Shown: positions 50,542-59,961, counted from the stretch's first letter. The stretch: DNA of 61,461 nt from Methanomassiliicoccaceae archaeon UBA370 (GCA_002505345.1 DAUY01000003.1:1-61461); one strand, 5' to 3'. Notes: generated by a model from the sequence alone, not told the origin. Translations and numbers: made by a program.

Positions 50542-51027
50542 ATGTCTGAGAAACTCAAAGATTCCACGATGGTGGTCGGCCTCGGAAGCCCCATCATGAG
50601 CGACGATGCCGTTGGACTGAAGATAGCCGAGCGCGTGGGTGACCTTGGTATTTCCGACATCGAGACCAGGCAGGAGGCCATTGGAGGCCTGGACATACTG
50701 CCGGTCATCAGAGGCTTCCGCTTCGCCGTGATAGTCGACAGCATACTCACCGGGAACGTACCTCCCGGCACCATAATGATCTTCGACCCGGAGCACTTCG
50801 ATCATACTGTGGCCCCGGCCTCGGCACACGACGTGAACCTTGCCACGGCCATAGCCATCGGGAGACAGATGGAGCCGGACATGATGCCCGAGGCCGTGAA
50901 GTACGTTGCCGTAGAGGCCTGCGACATACAGACTGTCAGCGAGAGCATGACCCCGGACGTGGAGGCCGCGATACCTGGCGCCGTCAACGCCGTACTGCAC
51001 CTGATCTCGGAGTTCAGGAAGGGCTGA
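50542..51027 (+). CDS. hydrogenase maturation protease-like
   Basis: The 161-residue protein starts MSEKLKDSTMVVGLGSPIMSDDAVGLKIAERV. The first acidic residue (near 24), the VDSIL acid near 74 and the AHDVNL His near 100 match the Ni-binding Glu/Asp/His of HycI/HoxW-type endopeptidases. They trim the C-terminus of the large [NiFe] hydrogenase subunit. The upstream in-frame stretch from 50464 includes the start of the divergent promoter and was not used. The metal-binding residues are by motif, not alignment. Confidence 0.85.
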   Translation: MSEKLKDSTMVVGLGSPIMSDDAVGLKIAERVGDLGISDIETRQEAIGGLDILPVIRGFRFAVIVDSILTGNVPPGTIMIFDPEHFDHTVAPASAHDVNLATAIAIGRQMEPDMMPEAVKYVAVEACDIQTVSESMTPDVEAAIPGAVNAVLHLISEFRKG

Positions 51028-52296
51028 TCAGATATCCAGCCCGCAGAACTCCATCTCCCTGATCTCTTTGTTGCCCTTTCCCAATACCACTGCGTTCAGC
51101 GTCGTGGGGCGGATGGTCTCTTCGGCCGCCTTCATGACGTCCTCTTCGGTCACAGCCTCCATTTTGGATATGGCGTCCTCCAGGGAATACAGGCCGCCCG
51201 AGAGCATATACTCCTTTGCGACGCTGGTCATCCTCCGGGATGTGGACTCCTGGGACCTTATCAGCTCACCTTTGACGAGCCTCTTGGTACGCTCGAGCTC
51301 GCCTTCCTCGAGCCCCTCCTTGAGGAATTTGCGGAGCACGTCGGCTGTCGCATCCACGGACTTTTCGACGTTCTCGGCGGTGGACGACATGTATATGCCC
51401 ATGTAGGAAGCGTCCGTGCTCTGGACGACCGTCGAGAAGACGGAGTAGACGAGGGCGTTCTTCTCCCTGACCTCCTGAAAAAGCCTTGATGATGTGCCGG
51501 CACCGAGGACCGCCGAGAGCATCCGCAGAGAATAGCGGGAGTCGCCGGGCGGACTGCAGGAAGGGAATCCCAGAGCAACCTGGTAGTGGTCAGCCCTGTT
51601 GGAGACGAACTTGTACTTGGGCTTCGGGACGGGGGGCGCCGTCCGCTTCGGTGCGGTGGCTGCCTCCATACCGTCGAACTTTCGGGAAGCCCATTTTACC
51701 GCATCCTTCTCGTTGACATCGCCAACCGCGAATACCACCAGGTTCGGCCTGCCGTATCTGTCCCCGTAATATTCGCGCAGGTCCTCGGATGTCAGCCTCT
51801 CGACGATCTTCTCCCTGCCCCCTTCGCCTTGTGACAGCTTGTGGCCCCTCCATATCGTTTCGTCGAAAATATCGAAGATATAGGACCCCGGGTCGTTTTT
51901 CACCATGCTGAGTTCCTGAAGGACTATCTTCTTCTCCAATTCGGTGTCCTCGTGCCCGATGAGCGGATTGGCCACTATGTCCGAGACCATCTCCTTGGCC
52001 ACATCTGCGGTCTCGCTTATCGTGATGCCGTAGTATCCGGTGACCTCTTTTCCGGTGAATGCGTTCAGCATCCCTCCGGCGCCTTCCATCTCCTTGGCCA
52101 TCTGGTACGAGGAACGGCTCTCCGTGCTCCTGAAGACCACATGCTCGAGGAGATGGGATATCCCCATGACGTCCTTATCTTCGTCCCTGGACCCCGTCCG
52201 TACAGCCACCAGGTATCCTGCGCTGCGGCATCCCGGGATCCTGTCGGTTATGACCGGGATCCCTCCGTCCGTCTTCGATTGCGATATTCCTTTCAT
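51028..52296 (-). CDS. M16-family zinc peptidase
   Basis: The 422-residue protein has the inverted zinc motif HLLEHVVF near residues 47-54 (His-x-x-Glu-His) and a distal Glu near ELELKKIVLQE (residue about 123). The C-terminal half from about 220 (DHYQVALGFPSCSPPGDSRYSLRML) is a second M16-like domain. The family includes processing peptidases and PqqL-type proteases. It is convergent with the upstream hydrogenase protease gene and divergent from PAC2. Confidence 0.9.
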   Translation of the reverse strand: MKGISQSKTDGGIPVITDRIPGCRSAGYLVAVRTGSRDEDKDVMGISHLLEHVVFRSTESRSSYQMAKEMEGAGGMLNAFTGKEVTGYYGITISETADVAKEMVSDIVANPLIGHEDTELEKKIVLQELSMVKNDPGSYIFDIFDETIWRGHKLSQGEGGREKIVERLTSEDLREYYGDRYGRPNLVVFAVGDVNEKDAVKWASRKFDGMEAATAPKRTAPPVPKPKYKFVSNRADHYQVALGFPSCSPPGDSRYSLRMLSAVLGAGTSSRLFQEVREKNALVYSVFSTVVQSTDASYMGIYMSSTAENVEKSVDATADVLRKFLKEGLEEGELERTKRLVKGELIRSQESTSRRMTSVAKEYMLSGGLYSLEDAISKMEAVTEEDVMKAAEETIRPTTLNAVVLGKGNKEIREMEFCGLDI

Positions 52297-52347
52297 TGCC
52301 CCCCGTAAGCGTGGAACAGATTAATAGAATGGCGTTAATTACGTTCC

Positions 52348-53094
52348 ATGTCCGGCATCAAGGTTTTCACGTACGACGGCGGCAGGCTCAATGACGCCAT
52401 AGCGATCGTCGGCTTCCCCACGGTGGGCCTGGTCGGCTCGATCGTCACCAGCTACATAGTCAGGGAGCTGAAGATGCCCATACTCAGAGGGATGTCTTCG
52501 GACGAGCTGAGCCCCTATTGCATCCTCATCGACGGCGAACCGTACCCGCCGGTGCGCATCCATGGGCTGTGCAGGAAGGACGACGGCGGAAACTGCAGCG
52601 ACCTGATGGTCGTCACATCGGAGATAGCGCCTACCGTGACCCAGTGCTATACTCTTACCAACGAGCTGCTGGATATGTTCGCTGACTACGGCGTGAAGAA
52701 GATCGTATGCCTCGAGGGCATACCGCGCTACTGCAAGGACGATGTCATTTACGCTTGCGGCAGCACCCCGGCGGCGAGAGAGATGATCGGCTCCTTCGGT
52801 GTCGAACCCTTGGACACGGGCATGATCAAAGGTCTCACGGGAGTGATGCTCTTTGAGGGAAAGGAACGCGGTATGGACATCGTGACGCTGTTGTGTCCGG
52901 CCGAACCGAAGCTTCCGGACCCCAGGTCTGCGGCGGGCGTGCTCGACAGGCTGGCCAAGGTGATCCCGGAGCTGAAGGGAATGGATACCTCTCCGCTGTT
53001 CCAGGAGGCGGAGGAGCTGGACAGGCGCATCCGGGCGCAGAGCGAGTCCGATGCTCCGAAGGCACTGCCCGAAGATCAGCACATCTACGGGTAA
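52348..53094 (+). CDS. PAC2-family protein (proteasome assembly chaperone-like)
   Basis: The 248-residue protein has the fold signature IAIVGFPTVGLVGSIVTSYIVREL near residues 15-38 and the GGNCSDLMVVTSEIAP and KKIVCLEGIPRY segments near 80 and 117. Archaeal PAC2 proteins include PbaA/PbaB-type assembly chaperones, and others of unknown function. It starts at ATG with a short promoter region shared with the divergent M16 gene. Its strand and spacing link it to pdaD. Confidence 0.88.
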   Translation: MSGIKVFTYDGGRLNDAIAIVGFPTVGLVGSIVTSYIVRELKMPILRGMSSDELSPYCILIDGEPYPPVRIHGLCRKDDGGNCSDLMVVTSEIAPTVTQCYTLTNELLDMFADYGVKKIVCLEGIPRYCKDDVIYACGSTPAAREMIGSFGVEPLDTGMIKGLTGVMLFEGKERGMDIVTLLCPAEPKLPDPRSAAGVLDRLAKVIPELKGMDTSPLFQEAEELDRRIRAQSESDAPKALPEDQHIYG

Positions 53095-53127
53095 GCGTTA
53101 TATCCGGATTCACGTTTGGTGCGGAAC

Positions 53128-53601
53128 ATGTATCTGATACCGTCCGAATTCTTCGTCACTTCCAGCTCGGCCGTGAGCTCCGTTTCGGCCCTGAACGCGT
53201 TCGACCGCGCTCTCATAACAGCGGGCATAGGGGAGCAGAACCTTGTTTCCGTCTCTTCCGTCATTCCGATCGGCGCGGTTCCTGCAGAGAGGAAGGAGAT
53301 GCCGATGGGCGCAGTTACACACTGTGTGCTGGCACAGATGAGGGGGTGCGAGGGCGAGACCATATCTGCCGGAATCGCATACGCCCTGCGCCTGGACGGT
53401 AAGGGGGGATATGTGGCGGAGGGACATCTTCACGGGTCCGAGGATTCCCTGCGGGAGGACCTCAGATGGAAAATGAAGGAGATGGGGCGCATAAGAGACA
53501 CCGAACTGGGAGAGATCTTTTTCGCGACCCAGGAACTGAAGATCCCCACCGACAACTATGGCTGCTGCATAGCGGCGCTGGTGTTCACGGAGTACAGATG
53601 A
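53128..53601 (+). CDS. pdaD: pyruvoyl-dependent arginine decarboxylase
   Basis: The 157-residue protein starts MYLIPSEFFVTSSSAVSS and continues with LNAFDRALITAGIG and the self-cleavage region LVSVSSVIPIGAV near residues 39-51. The Ser-Ser there would yield the pyruvoyl group. The EMPMGAVTHCVLAQ and GYVAEGHLHG segments follow. It makes agmatine for polyamines. The ATG at 53128 was chosen; GTG or ATG four codons upstream is in frame. The stop overlaps the next start. Confidence 0.93.
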   Translation: MYLIPSEFFVTSSSAVSSVSALNAFDRALITAGIGEQNLVSVSSVIPIGAVPAERKEMPMGAVTHCVLAQMRGCEGETISAGIAYALRLDGKGGYVAEGHLHGSEDSLREDLRWKMKEMGRIRDTELGEIFFATQELKIPTDNYGCCIAALVFTEYR

Positions 53602-54038
53602 AGAAGTACGCGGTTACGCCGTGCTCCTGCGGAAGCCTGAGGGTCATTGACCTTTCGTCAGAGACCTCCGAGTGCCCTTACTGCGGAAAAACAATCCAGA
53701 ATGAAAGTGCCAGAGTTCTGTATTCCGATTCTGACCCGAAGGCCGCAAGAGACGCCCTCGCACGCCTCACGGGTTTCGAAGCACCGCCCGAAGACCCCGA
53801 GGTCAGGAGGCGCATCGAAGAAGCGGACCCTTTGTCGACCCTCGAATACAAGTACGAGGGATGTTCGGACCCGGAGGAGAAAATGGAGATGCTGGCACAT
53901 GGGCTTACAAAAATTTACGGCACTTTCGATATAGACGACGTCCGTAAGATCGAGGCCCGGGACCCTGAAAGGATCCTCAAAGGCATGATCGAGCTCTGCA
54001 TAGTTTTCGAGGCGGAGCCCGGAAGATACAAGGCATGA
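53598..54038 (+). CDS. zinc-ribbon protein, unknown function
   Basis: The 146-residue protein starts MKKYAVTPCSCGSLRVIDLS and has a ribbon with CSCG and CPYCGKTIQ near residues 9-30, the remaining part being acidic and helical (RRIEEADPLSTLEY, EEKMEMLAHGL). It overlaps pdaD by four bases. An earlier in-frame open stretch belongs to pdaD. Functional role is unknown; a nucleic-acid or protein-binding zinc module is likely. Confidence 0.75.
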   Translation: MKKYAVTPCSCGSLRVIDLSSETSECPYCGKTIQNESARVLYSDSDPKAARDALARLTGFEAPPEDPEVRRRIEEADPLSTLEYKYEGCSDPEEKMEMLAHGLTKIYGTFDIDDVRKIEARDPERILKGMIELCIVFEAEPGRYKA

Positions 54039-54746
54039 TCACTTGGGGATGTCGTCCCTTTTTTTACCTTCCTGCCTCAGCACCTCGCGGACCACATTGG
54101 GAAGGCTCACGAAAGCCATCTTGAAGAAGTATACTGCCGCTATGACGGTGCTCATCGCAAGCGCCATATATGCTCCGAATTCGCCGGGGTACATGAACCA
54201 TGGGACAAGGACCAGCTGGAACACCATGTTGACCAGCACCGCCTGGGCCGTGTATTCCAGTATCCTCGTCTTCGCCACGGCCTCGCCTACAGTGAGTCCC
54301 GCGGCCCCCAGGACCATTATCTTGGCTACCGCCATCACCAAAAGCGTCGCGACGGCAGATGCATCGACCGAACCGGCCAGCTGCAGCAGGTAGTAGGACA
54401 TGCCCATGGACATGGTCGCTCCAAGCCCGAGACCCACCCCGTACCCGTAGAATACCGTGTCGGACTTGCGGTGGAATCTCTTGAGGTTCAGTACAACGAG
54501 CAATATAAGGCATTCAAGGATCGCGAACAGTATTGCGTTTACGATCTCGCTGCCCCAGAAATAGGTGTATACGGAGAAGAGAACCGTCCCTGCGATCATG
54601 CCGACCACGAAAAGCATGAAGAATGTGGGATCGCTGAAGAACGGATTTTTGACCGCCGGGTATGTGTACTTCCTGAGAACGGCGTACATCATTACCAGGG
54701 CGGGACCTATGCCTATTGCCGCCGCCAGCCCGAAGGTCAGCTCCAT
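54039..54746 (-). CDS. multi-pass membrane protein, unknown
   Basis: The 235-residue protein has seven or so hydrophobic segments (near 5-22, 41-62, 69-88, 100-125, 133-155, 168-187 and 195-215) and a basic C-terminus (RQEGKKRDDIPK). It shows no transporter signature I know. It is convergent with the zinc-ribbon gene (adjacent stops) and lies just after the PAPS-reductase-like gene, 12 bases apart on the same strand. Confidence 0.75.
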   Translation of the reverse strand: MELTFGLAAAIGIGPALVMMYAVLRKYTYPAVKNPFFSDPTFFMLFVVGMIAGTVLFSVYTYFWGSEIVNAILFAILECLILLVVLNLKRFHRKSDTVFYGYGVGLGLGATMSMGMSYYLLQLAGSVDASAVATLLVMAVAKIMVLGAAGLTVGEAVAKTRILEYTAQAVLVNMVFQLVLVPWFMYPGEFGAYMALAMSTVIAAVYFFKMAFVSLPNVVREVLRQEGKKRDDIPK

Positions 54747-54758
54747 GCCACTGCGATA

Positions 54759-56786
54759 TTATCGTCGCTTATAACCCTTGGCACGTCCTGAAGGACCGGG
54801 CGCAGGCTTCGTGCGGGAATCTTCTTTCCCGACCAGACGGTCGTAGTAATGGATGACCATGCATGAGCTCTCGCAGTTACCGCATGACGTGCACCTGTCG
54901 GGATTTACACGCATCCCTCCCGCAATGGTTATCGCGTTCTTGTGGCAGTTCTTGACACAGATTCCGCAGGAAGTGCACATCATGGCCCTCACCATCGCCT
55001 TAACGGTTTTTTCCAGCATGTATTCGGCGTTCTTCTGCGACGCAGCTGTTACGGATACCTGTCCTCCGCCGAAGATCTTTGCGGTGCCCTTCTGCGACCT
55101 TACTACTGCAATCTCGAACTCCGGCGAGTACTTCACATCCCCGACGGTCCGAAGAGCATCCGCCACGTACGAGAAGTCGCGGTTCCTGGGAAGGGTGACC
55201 ACGGCTTCCGCGGAGAAGCCTCCCGCCTCGCATACCGACGCTCCCTTGAGAACCTTCATGGATATGCCCGAGGCCGATCCCGCCCTGAGACTTATGTCCA
55301 GCTGGTCAGCAAGAAGCACCATCTTGGGGGGGAGGGCCTTCCATCTCCAGAAACTCATGTCCACATATTCCGGGGGGAGGCCCCTCTCCTCGGCATATCT
55401 GTGGAGGAATCCCTCCCATTCGTCGTACAGATCCGGATATATCCTGCCCGTGTTCCTCCATTCGCTGGACAGACATGAAGCGCATAGGTAACATCCGATC
55501 CTCTCGAAGTCCCTGGCATAAAGGGGATTGTAACTCAGGCCCTCGCCCCATATGTAGCACCATATCTCCGCCGAACGCCACGAGCGTATGGGATTGATGT
55601 TGGTCTGATTGGGCACGAATGGATTCTTGGACACCAGGGGGGTGCGGGAACGTGAGAAGGATTCCAGAGCCCTGTTTCCTTCAACGGTCAAGGTGCCTTG
55701 CGGGAAGTCCTTCCCTATCAGCTCTGTGATCGGGCCCAGCTTGCACACCTTGCAGCACCATCTGAAGTCCTTGGCCGGAGGGCCGAAGGAGTCCACGTTG
55801 TCGATGAAGGCCGTGCCCGCTTCCGCAATGCGGAGGTCGTACCCTCCCTCGGATGCGAACTTTCTGACATAATCGACCGTGTCGGGGAACTCGATCCCCG
55901 TGTTTATGAAAAGCAGGATAGGTTTCCTCTTCAGCGCCTTCTCTGTCAGCGAGCAGGCGACCAGGGAGTCCTTCCCTCCCGAAAACGAGACCGTGACCGG
56001 AAGCTTGCTTCCTTTTATGGATTCCCTTATCTCCGATACCGCGGCGGACGTGAGTGCCTCCATATGGGAGGAATTGGCATCTGTGAACTCCCTTATATCC
56101 GAATCTGGAGACCTGGGTCTTTCGGGATCGGGAGCTAGGTCACGTATTTTGACCGCCTTTTCCGCATATTCGATGTTTTCGCTGGATACCAACGCTATAC
56201 CGGGCCCTACCTTGGCGCCCTTCCTCACGATGATCGTGTCGCCTTCCCGGAAATTGCCCAGAACCTCGTTGATATTGGAGCCGGGTATGTTCTTGCCTTT
56301 CAGGTGGCCGGAAAGCCCTGCGAATGTCACCACATTCTCGGTGGCCACGTCTGCGAATATGTCCGCGCCGGGCTGTCTGAGTTCGAGCACCAGCCGGTTC
56401 AGGCGCATGTCGAACCTGACTATTCCCAGGACTGCCCCGTGGGCCACGATCTCGTCGGTCCTGTCCTCGCCGGGCACCTTGTTGAGGAAGACCGCCTTGC
56501 CGTCGATGGGCCCGGAAGTTCCGAAGGCTTCTCTGAAAAGGCCCGCGACCACCTCCCGTGATTCACCGAAGCATGGACGGATGTCGCCGGGGCTGTTTAT
56601 TTCGAACTCCCTTCCCGAAGAACCGCAACGCGAACATTTGCTCCCCAGCAGGATCGTTCCGCATCCGTCGCACCAGCGGCAGACCTCCTTTCCGTTGGCT
56701 ATGTTCTTGGTAGCTGCCCTCTGAACCGCGGGCGCCGGCGGTGACCTTCCTCCCGGCCCCCTCCGGAAACGCTCATTGATGGTCAC
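54759..56786 (-). CDS. PAPS-reductase-domain protein fused to PUA-like and ferredoxin domains
   Basis: The protein (675 residues from GTG 56786) has an N-terminal zinc ribbon (CDGCGTILLGSKCSRCGSSG), a PUA-like or RNA-binding part, and an adenylyl-transfer domain with SFSGGKDSLVACSL near residue 265. The cysteines WCCKVCKLGP and CYLCASCLSSEWRN follow, and the C-terminus carries two [4Fe-4S] motifs, CTSCGICVKNCHK and CTSCGNCESSC. Methanogens have related proteins of unclear function; sulfur activation or tRNA modification is possible. The start is uncertain because the frame is open to 56885 across the promoter of the divergent gene. Confidence 0.85.
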   Translation of the reverse strand: MTINERFRRGPGGRSPPAPAVQRAATKNIANGKEVCRWCDGCGTILLGSKCSRCGSSGREFEINSPGDIRPCFGESREVVAGLFREAFGTSGPIDGKAVFLNKVPGEDRTDEIVAHGAVLGIVRFDMRLNRLVLELRQPGADIFADVATENVVTFAGLSGHLKGKNIPGSNINEVLGNFREGDTIIVRKGAKVGPGIALVSSENIEYAEKAVKIRDLAPDPERPRSPDSDIREFTDANSSHMEALTSAAVSEIRESIKGSKLPVTVSFSGGKDSLVACSLTEKALKRKPILLFINTGIEFPDTVDYVRKFASEGGYDLRIAEAGTAFIDNVDSFGPPAKDFRWCCKVCKLGPITELIGKDFPQGTLTVEGNRALESFSRSRTPLVSKNPFVPNQTNINPIRSWRSAEIWCYIWGEGLSYNPLYARDFERIGCYLCASCLSSEWRNTGRIYPDLYDEWEGFLHRYAEERGLPPEYVDMSFWRWKALPPKMVLLADQLDISLRAGSASGISMKVLKGASVCEAGGFSAEAVVTLPRNRDFSYVADALRTVGDVKYSPEFEIAVVRSQKGTAKIFGGGQVSVTAASQKNAEYMLEKTVKAMVRAMMCTSCGICVKNCHKNAITIAGGMRVNPDRCTSCGNCESSCMVIHYYDRLVGKEDSRTKPAPGPSGRAKGYKRR

Positions 56787-56888
56787 AGGCCTACCTTCTC
56801 CCCTTTTGCATAGATCGGTAGCACTGCATTTTCCTCTGTGCCTTAAGCGGACTTCATCTTTATAAACAATAATACGAATCGGCATGGC

Positions 56889-57530
56889 ATGGCAGGCATA
56901 TTCGGTGCGACCGACATCACTCCGGGATTCGGAAAGTCCAGGTTCAGCCGCCGCGAGGTCCGCGAGATACTCATCTCCATGCTGGTACTGTCCGTGGCGT
57001 TCACATTAGCGATGATGTCGGGAAGCTGGGGGGACAGCGATGCCTTGATCAGCTTTGCCATATTGTTCGCATTGTGCCTGGTCCTTGTGACAGTGAGCTT
57101 CATACCCCATGAGCTGGCACATAAGTTCCTGGCTCAGAAGTACGGTGCTTGGTCCGAGTATAGGATGTCGGTTTCCGGACTGTTGTTCTCCGTCGCCATA
57201 TCGTTCCTGGGCTTCCTGATAGCGGCCCCGGGGGCAGTTTACATCAACGGCCGCGTGAGCGAGAGCGAGAACGGAAAGATCAGTGCGGCCGGACCGATGG
57301 TCAACATATGCATTGCGGCGGTTGCAATAGTATGCTGCCACTTCGCCGGCGGTTTCGCCCTGACGCTTTTCAGCATGATAGCCTGGCTCAACGCGATTCT
57401 TGCGGTGTTCAACATGATACCCTTCCCTCCCCTGGACGGCTCGAAGATAGTGGCCTGGAGCGCACCGGTATGGGTGGCCATGATGGCCGCGGCCGTTGCC
57501 GAGGCCGCGCTGGTGTTCCTCATATTCTGA
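56889..57530 (+). CDS. site-2 protease-like (M50) membrane metalloprotease
   Basis: The 213-residue membrane protein has the zinc motif HELAHKF near residues 76-82 and the distal NMIPFPPLDGSKI near 177-189 that carries the third ligand. Four or more TM segments flank them. Such proteases cut membrane proteins within the bilayer. A TATA-like CTTTATAAAC lies about 27 bp upstream of the ATG, so the transcript may be leaderless. It is divergent from the PAPS-reductase-like gene. Confidence 0.9.
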   Translation: MAGIFGATDITPGFGKSRFSRREVREILISMLVLSVAFTLAMMSGSWGDSDALISFAILFALCLVLVTVSFIPHELAHKFLAQKYGAWSEYRMSVSGLLFSVAISFLGFLIAAPGAVYINGRVSESENGKISAAGPMVNICIAAVAIVCCHFAGGFALTLFSMIAWLNAILAVFNMIPFPPLDGSKIVAWSAPVWVAMMAAAVAEAALVFLIF

Positions 57531-57562
57531 AAAAAGAATGTCGCGGGCTTCCCCGCTTTGTT

Positions 57563-58996
57563 TCACTGGCACTCTTTGCAGGGATACCTGAGGCCGCTCA
57601 GCGGGTCTCCTTCGTAATCGAAGGTCTTCCCGGGATTGAGGATGTTGTCGGGGTCCATCGCCCTCTTGATCTCCTTGTAGGTCTTGATGTTGCTACCCCT
57701 CTCCTTGATGAAGTCCAGGGCCTTGGCGATCCCTATCCCGTGCTCTCCCGAGACTGTGCCTCCGAGTTCTATGCACTTTTCGAATATCTCGCTTACAGCC
57801 GCGATGCCGCGCTCCCAGTCATCTCTGCTGTAGGGATTGAGCATCATCTTGGTGTGCAGGTTCCCGTCTGAGGCGTGGCCGTACGTCGCGATGGTCACAT
57901 TGTGCTTCTTCGCGATCTGAGCGAATGCCTCGACCGCCTCTGGCACTCTCGAAACAGGCACTCCCATGTCATCCGCCAGAGAAACCGACACATTTCCCGG
58001 TTTAAGGACGGAAAGCGAGGTCATAACTGACTTCCTGGCATCCGTCCATTTGGCGATCTCGGCCTTGTCGTGGGAAGGCATGACGCTTACGGCACCGTTG
58101 GCCTTTGCGACTTCGGCCACGGTCCTGAGGTCGCGGTCGACCACCTCGTCCGTCTCCCCGTCGACCTCGACGATGATCAGAGAGTTGCAGTCGGGCAGCG
58201 GGTTGCCGCGCGCCTTGTTGACAGCGAATACGGCGAGCGAATCCATCAGCTCGCAGGATGCGGGTATCAGGGGCTTGGCTATGAGGTCGGTTATGCACTT
58301 CCCCGCAGAGTTTACATCGTTGAACGCACAGATGCAGGACGCCGACTTCTTCGGTTTGGTTGTTAGCTTCAGGGTTACTTCGGTTATAACTCCGAGCTGC
58401 CCCTCGGACCCGCACAACAGGCGTGCTAGCTGGTAGCCCGAAGAATCCTTTATCGTCCTCGTTCCGGCACGGACTATCTCTCCGTCGGCCTTTACGAACG
58501 TGAGCCCGAGGACGAAGTCTCTGGTCGCTCCGTATTTTACGGCGCGCATTCCGGACGCGTTGTTGGCGACCATTCCGCCGATGGTGCATGCCTCCGCGGA
58601 GCCGGGGGAAGGGGGGAAGAAGTACCCGTACTTCGACAGTTCCTTGTTAAGGTCGTCGTAAACGACCCCTGCCTCCACGTCGACCCATAGGTCCGCCACG
58701 CTGACTTTCTTGATCTTGTTCATCTTCTGCATGGCCAGAACGATACCGCCTTTAAGCGGGACGGCCGAGCCGCAGAGCCCCGTGCCGCCTCCCCTTGGAG
58801 TGACAGGGATCTTCTCCTCGCTGGCAATCTTCATTATCTCAGAGACCTGCTCGGTCGTTCTGGGCTGTATTACCACATCTGGAGTGTGGTGGTAGATCGA
58901 AGCATCGAATCCGTAGATGTAAAGGACTGCGGAATCCGTGGAATAACCGTCCTTGCCTACGACTTTCTCGATCTTGTCCAATATCCTTCGGTCCAT
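57563..58996 (-). CDS. FAD-binding oxidase, GlcD/D-lactate dehydrogenase-type
   Basis: The protein (477 residues from ATG 58996) has the FAD-binding motif TPRGGGTGLCGSAVPLKGG near residues 67-85, GSAEACTIGGMVANNASGMRAVKYG near 135 and the C-terminal SGEHGIGIAKALDFI near 420, all diagnostic for the FAD-linked oxidase family that includes D-lactate and glycolate dehydrogenases. The C-terminus ends with CKECQ. A Cys-rich partner is not adjacent. It is convergent with the M50 gene. Confidence 0.9.
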   Translation of the reverse strand: MDRRILDKIEKVVGKDGYSTDSAVLYIYGFDASIYHHTPDVVIQPRTTEQVSEIMKIASEEKIPVTPRGGGTGLCGSAVPLKGGIVLAMQKMNKIKKVSVADLWVDVEAGVVYDDLNKELSKYGYFFPPSPGSAEACTIGGMVANNASGMRAVKYGATRDFVLGLTFVKADGEIVRAGTRTIKDSSGYQLARLLCGSEGQLGVITEVTLKLTTKPKKSASCICAFNDVNSAGKCITDLIAKPLIPASCELMDSLAVFAVNKARGNPLPDCNSLIIVEVDGETDEVVDRDLRTVAEVAKANGAVSVMPSHDKAEIAKWTDARKSVMTSLSVLKPGNVSVSLADDMGVPVSRVPEAVEAFAQIAKKHNVTIATYGHASDGNLHTKMMLNPYSRDDWERGIAAVSEIFEKCIELGGTVSGEHGIGIAKALDFIKERGSNIKTYKEIKRAMDPDNILNPGKTFDYEGDPLSGLRYPCKECQ

Positions 58997-59089
58997 TTTC
59001 GCACCAGAGACCATATCTCCGCTTCTGACTTATAAAATGTGCGCGAACCAGGCGCAAAACGATTTATCCGAAGAGCTATTGCACGGGGC

Positions 59090-59716
59090 ATGAAATCGAA
59101 GATCGTTCTGTTGGGCCCCCCGGGCTCAGGAAAAGGCACGCAGGGAGAAAGACTCGGGTCCGAGCTTGGATACACGAGGCTGTCGACGGGAGATATGCTC
59201 CGCGAAGCCGTAAGGAAGGGGACGCCGCTGGGCATCAAAGCCAAGGGATACATGGACAGCGGAGGGCTGGTGCCCAACGACCTGATCATCGGGCTGATGA
59301 AGGAGAAGATTTCAGAGGTGGAAGGAGGCGTGATTTTGGACGGATTCCCGAGGACCGTCGAGCAGGCCGACGCCCTCGCCAAGGAAGTGGACGTGGACCT
59401 GGCGATCAACCTCGATGTCGAAGACGAGGAGCTTGTCCAGAGGCTCACCAACAGGCGCAGCTGCCCCAAGTGCAACGCGGTGTACCACCTGGTGTCCAAT
59501 CCTCCCGCGAAAGAGGACGTCTGCGACAAATGCGGATCGGAGCTCTACCAGAGGGGCGACGACAAGGCGGAGACCGTCCAGAACAGGCTCAGGGTGTACC
59601 GCGAGAACACGTTCCCCCTCATCGCATACTACGAGAAGAAGGGAAAGCTCGTCACCATCATGGGCGAAGGCACCATAGACGAGATATTCGCAAAGGTCAA
59701 AGAGGCCGTCCAGTAA
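59090..59716 (+). CDS. adk: adenylate kinase (bacterial-type, zinc LID)
   Basis: The 208-residue protein starts MKSKIVLLGPPGSGKGTQGERLGSELG with the P-loop GPPGSGKGT near residues 9-17. The LID contains CPKCNAVYHLV and CDKCGSEL, the zinc-binding version. DGFPRTVEQAD lies near 83. This long bacterial-type form is not the archaeal AdkA, so gene transfer is suggested. I chose ATG 59090; a longer frame upstream starts in the promoter. Confidence 0.95.
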   Translation: MKSKIVLLGPPGSGKGTQGERLGSELGYTRLSTGDMLREAVRKGTPLGIKAKGYMDSGGLVPNDLIIGLMKEKISEVEGGVILDGFPRTVEQADALAKEVDVDLAINLDVEDEELVQRLTNRRSCPKCNAVYHLVSNPPAKEDVCDKCGSELYQRGDDKAETVQNRLRVYRENTFPLIAYYEKKGKLVTIMGEGTIDEIFAKVKEAVQ

Positions 59717-59725
59717 ACCTTTTGA

Positions 59726-59741
59726 GGGGGCCGCGGCCCCC
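59726..59741. terminator. GC-rich palindrome after adk
   Basis: GGGGGCCGCGGCCCCC is a perfect 16-bp palindrome ten bases past the adk stop and before tRNA-Gln. It could form a hairpin and end transcription. Confidence 0.4.
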
Positions 59742-59798
59742 TTCGCTTTCCGCTTCTACGAAAACTATTAAAATATAACCGCGTTGGGGGAATCCGAT

Positions 59799-59871
59799 AG
59801 CCTCGTAGTGTAGTGGTCAATCATGCGGGATTCTGGATCCTGCGACCGCAGTTCGAATCTGCGCGAGGCTA
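59799..59871 (+). tRNA. tRNA-Gln (CTG)
   Basis: Acceptor AGCCTCG pairs with CGAGGCT, discriminator A. The anticodon stem CGGGA/TCCTG encloses TTCTGGA, giving CTG. No intron is present. A tyrosine recombinase gene starts to read toward it 90 bp downstream, so its 3' end may be the attachment site of a second element. Confidence 0.94.
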
Positions 59872-59961
59872 CCACTTACCATCTGGCTCGTCTTCTTTTT
59901 CTATCGTTTCACTGTACTTTTTTTCCATGTTTTTCACTCCTTTTTCCCCATATTTTCTGCC

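Noticed and set aside
59877..59936. 19-codon minus-strand frame (MEKKYSETIEKEDEPDGKW) ending near tRNA-Gln
   Set aside because: Too short to support without conservation; its last codons sit against the tRNA end.
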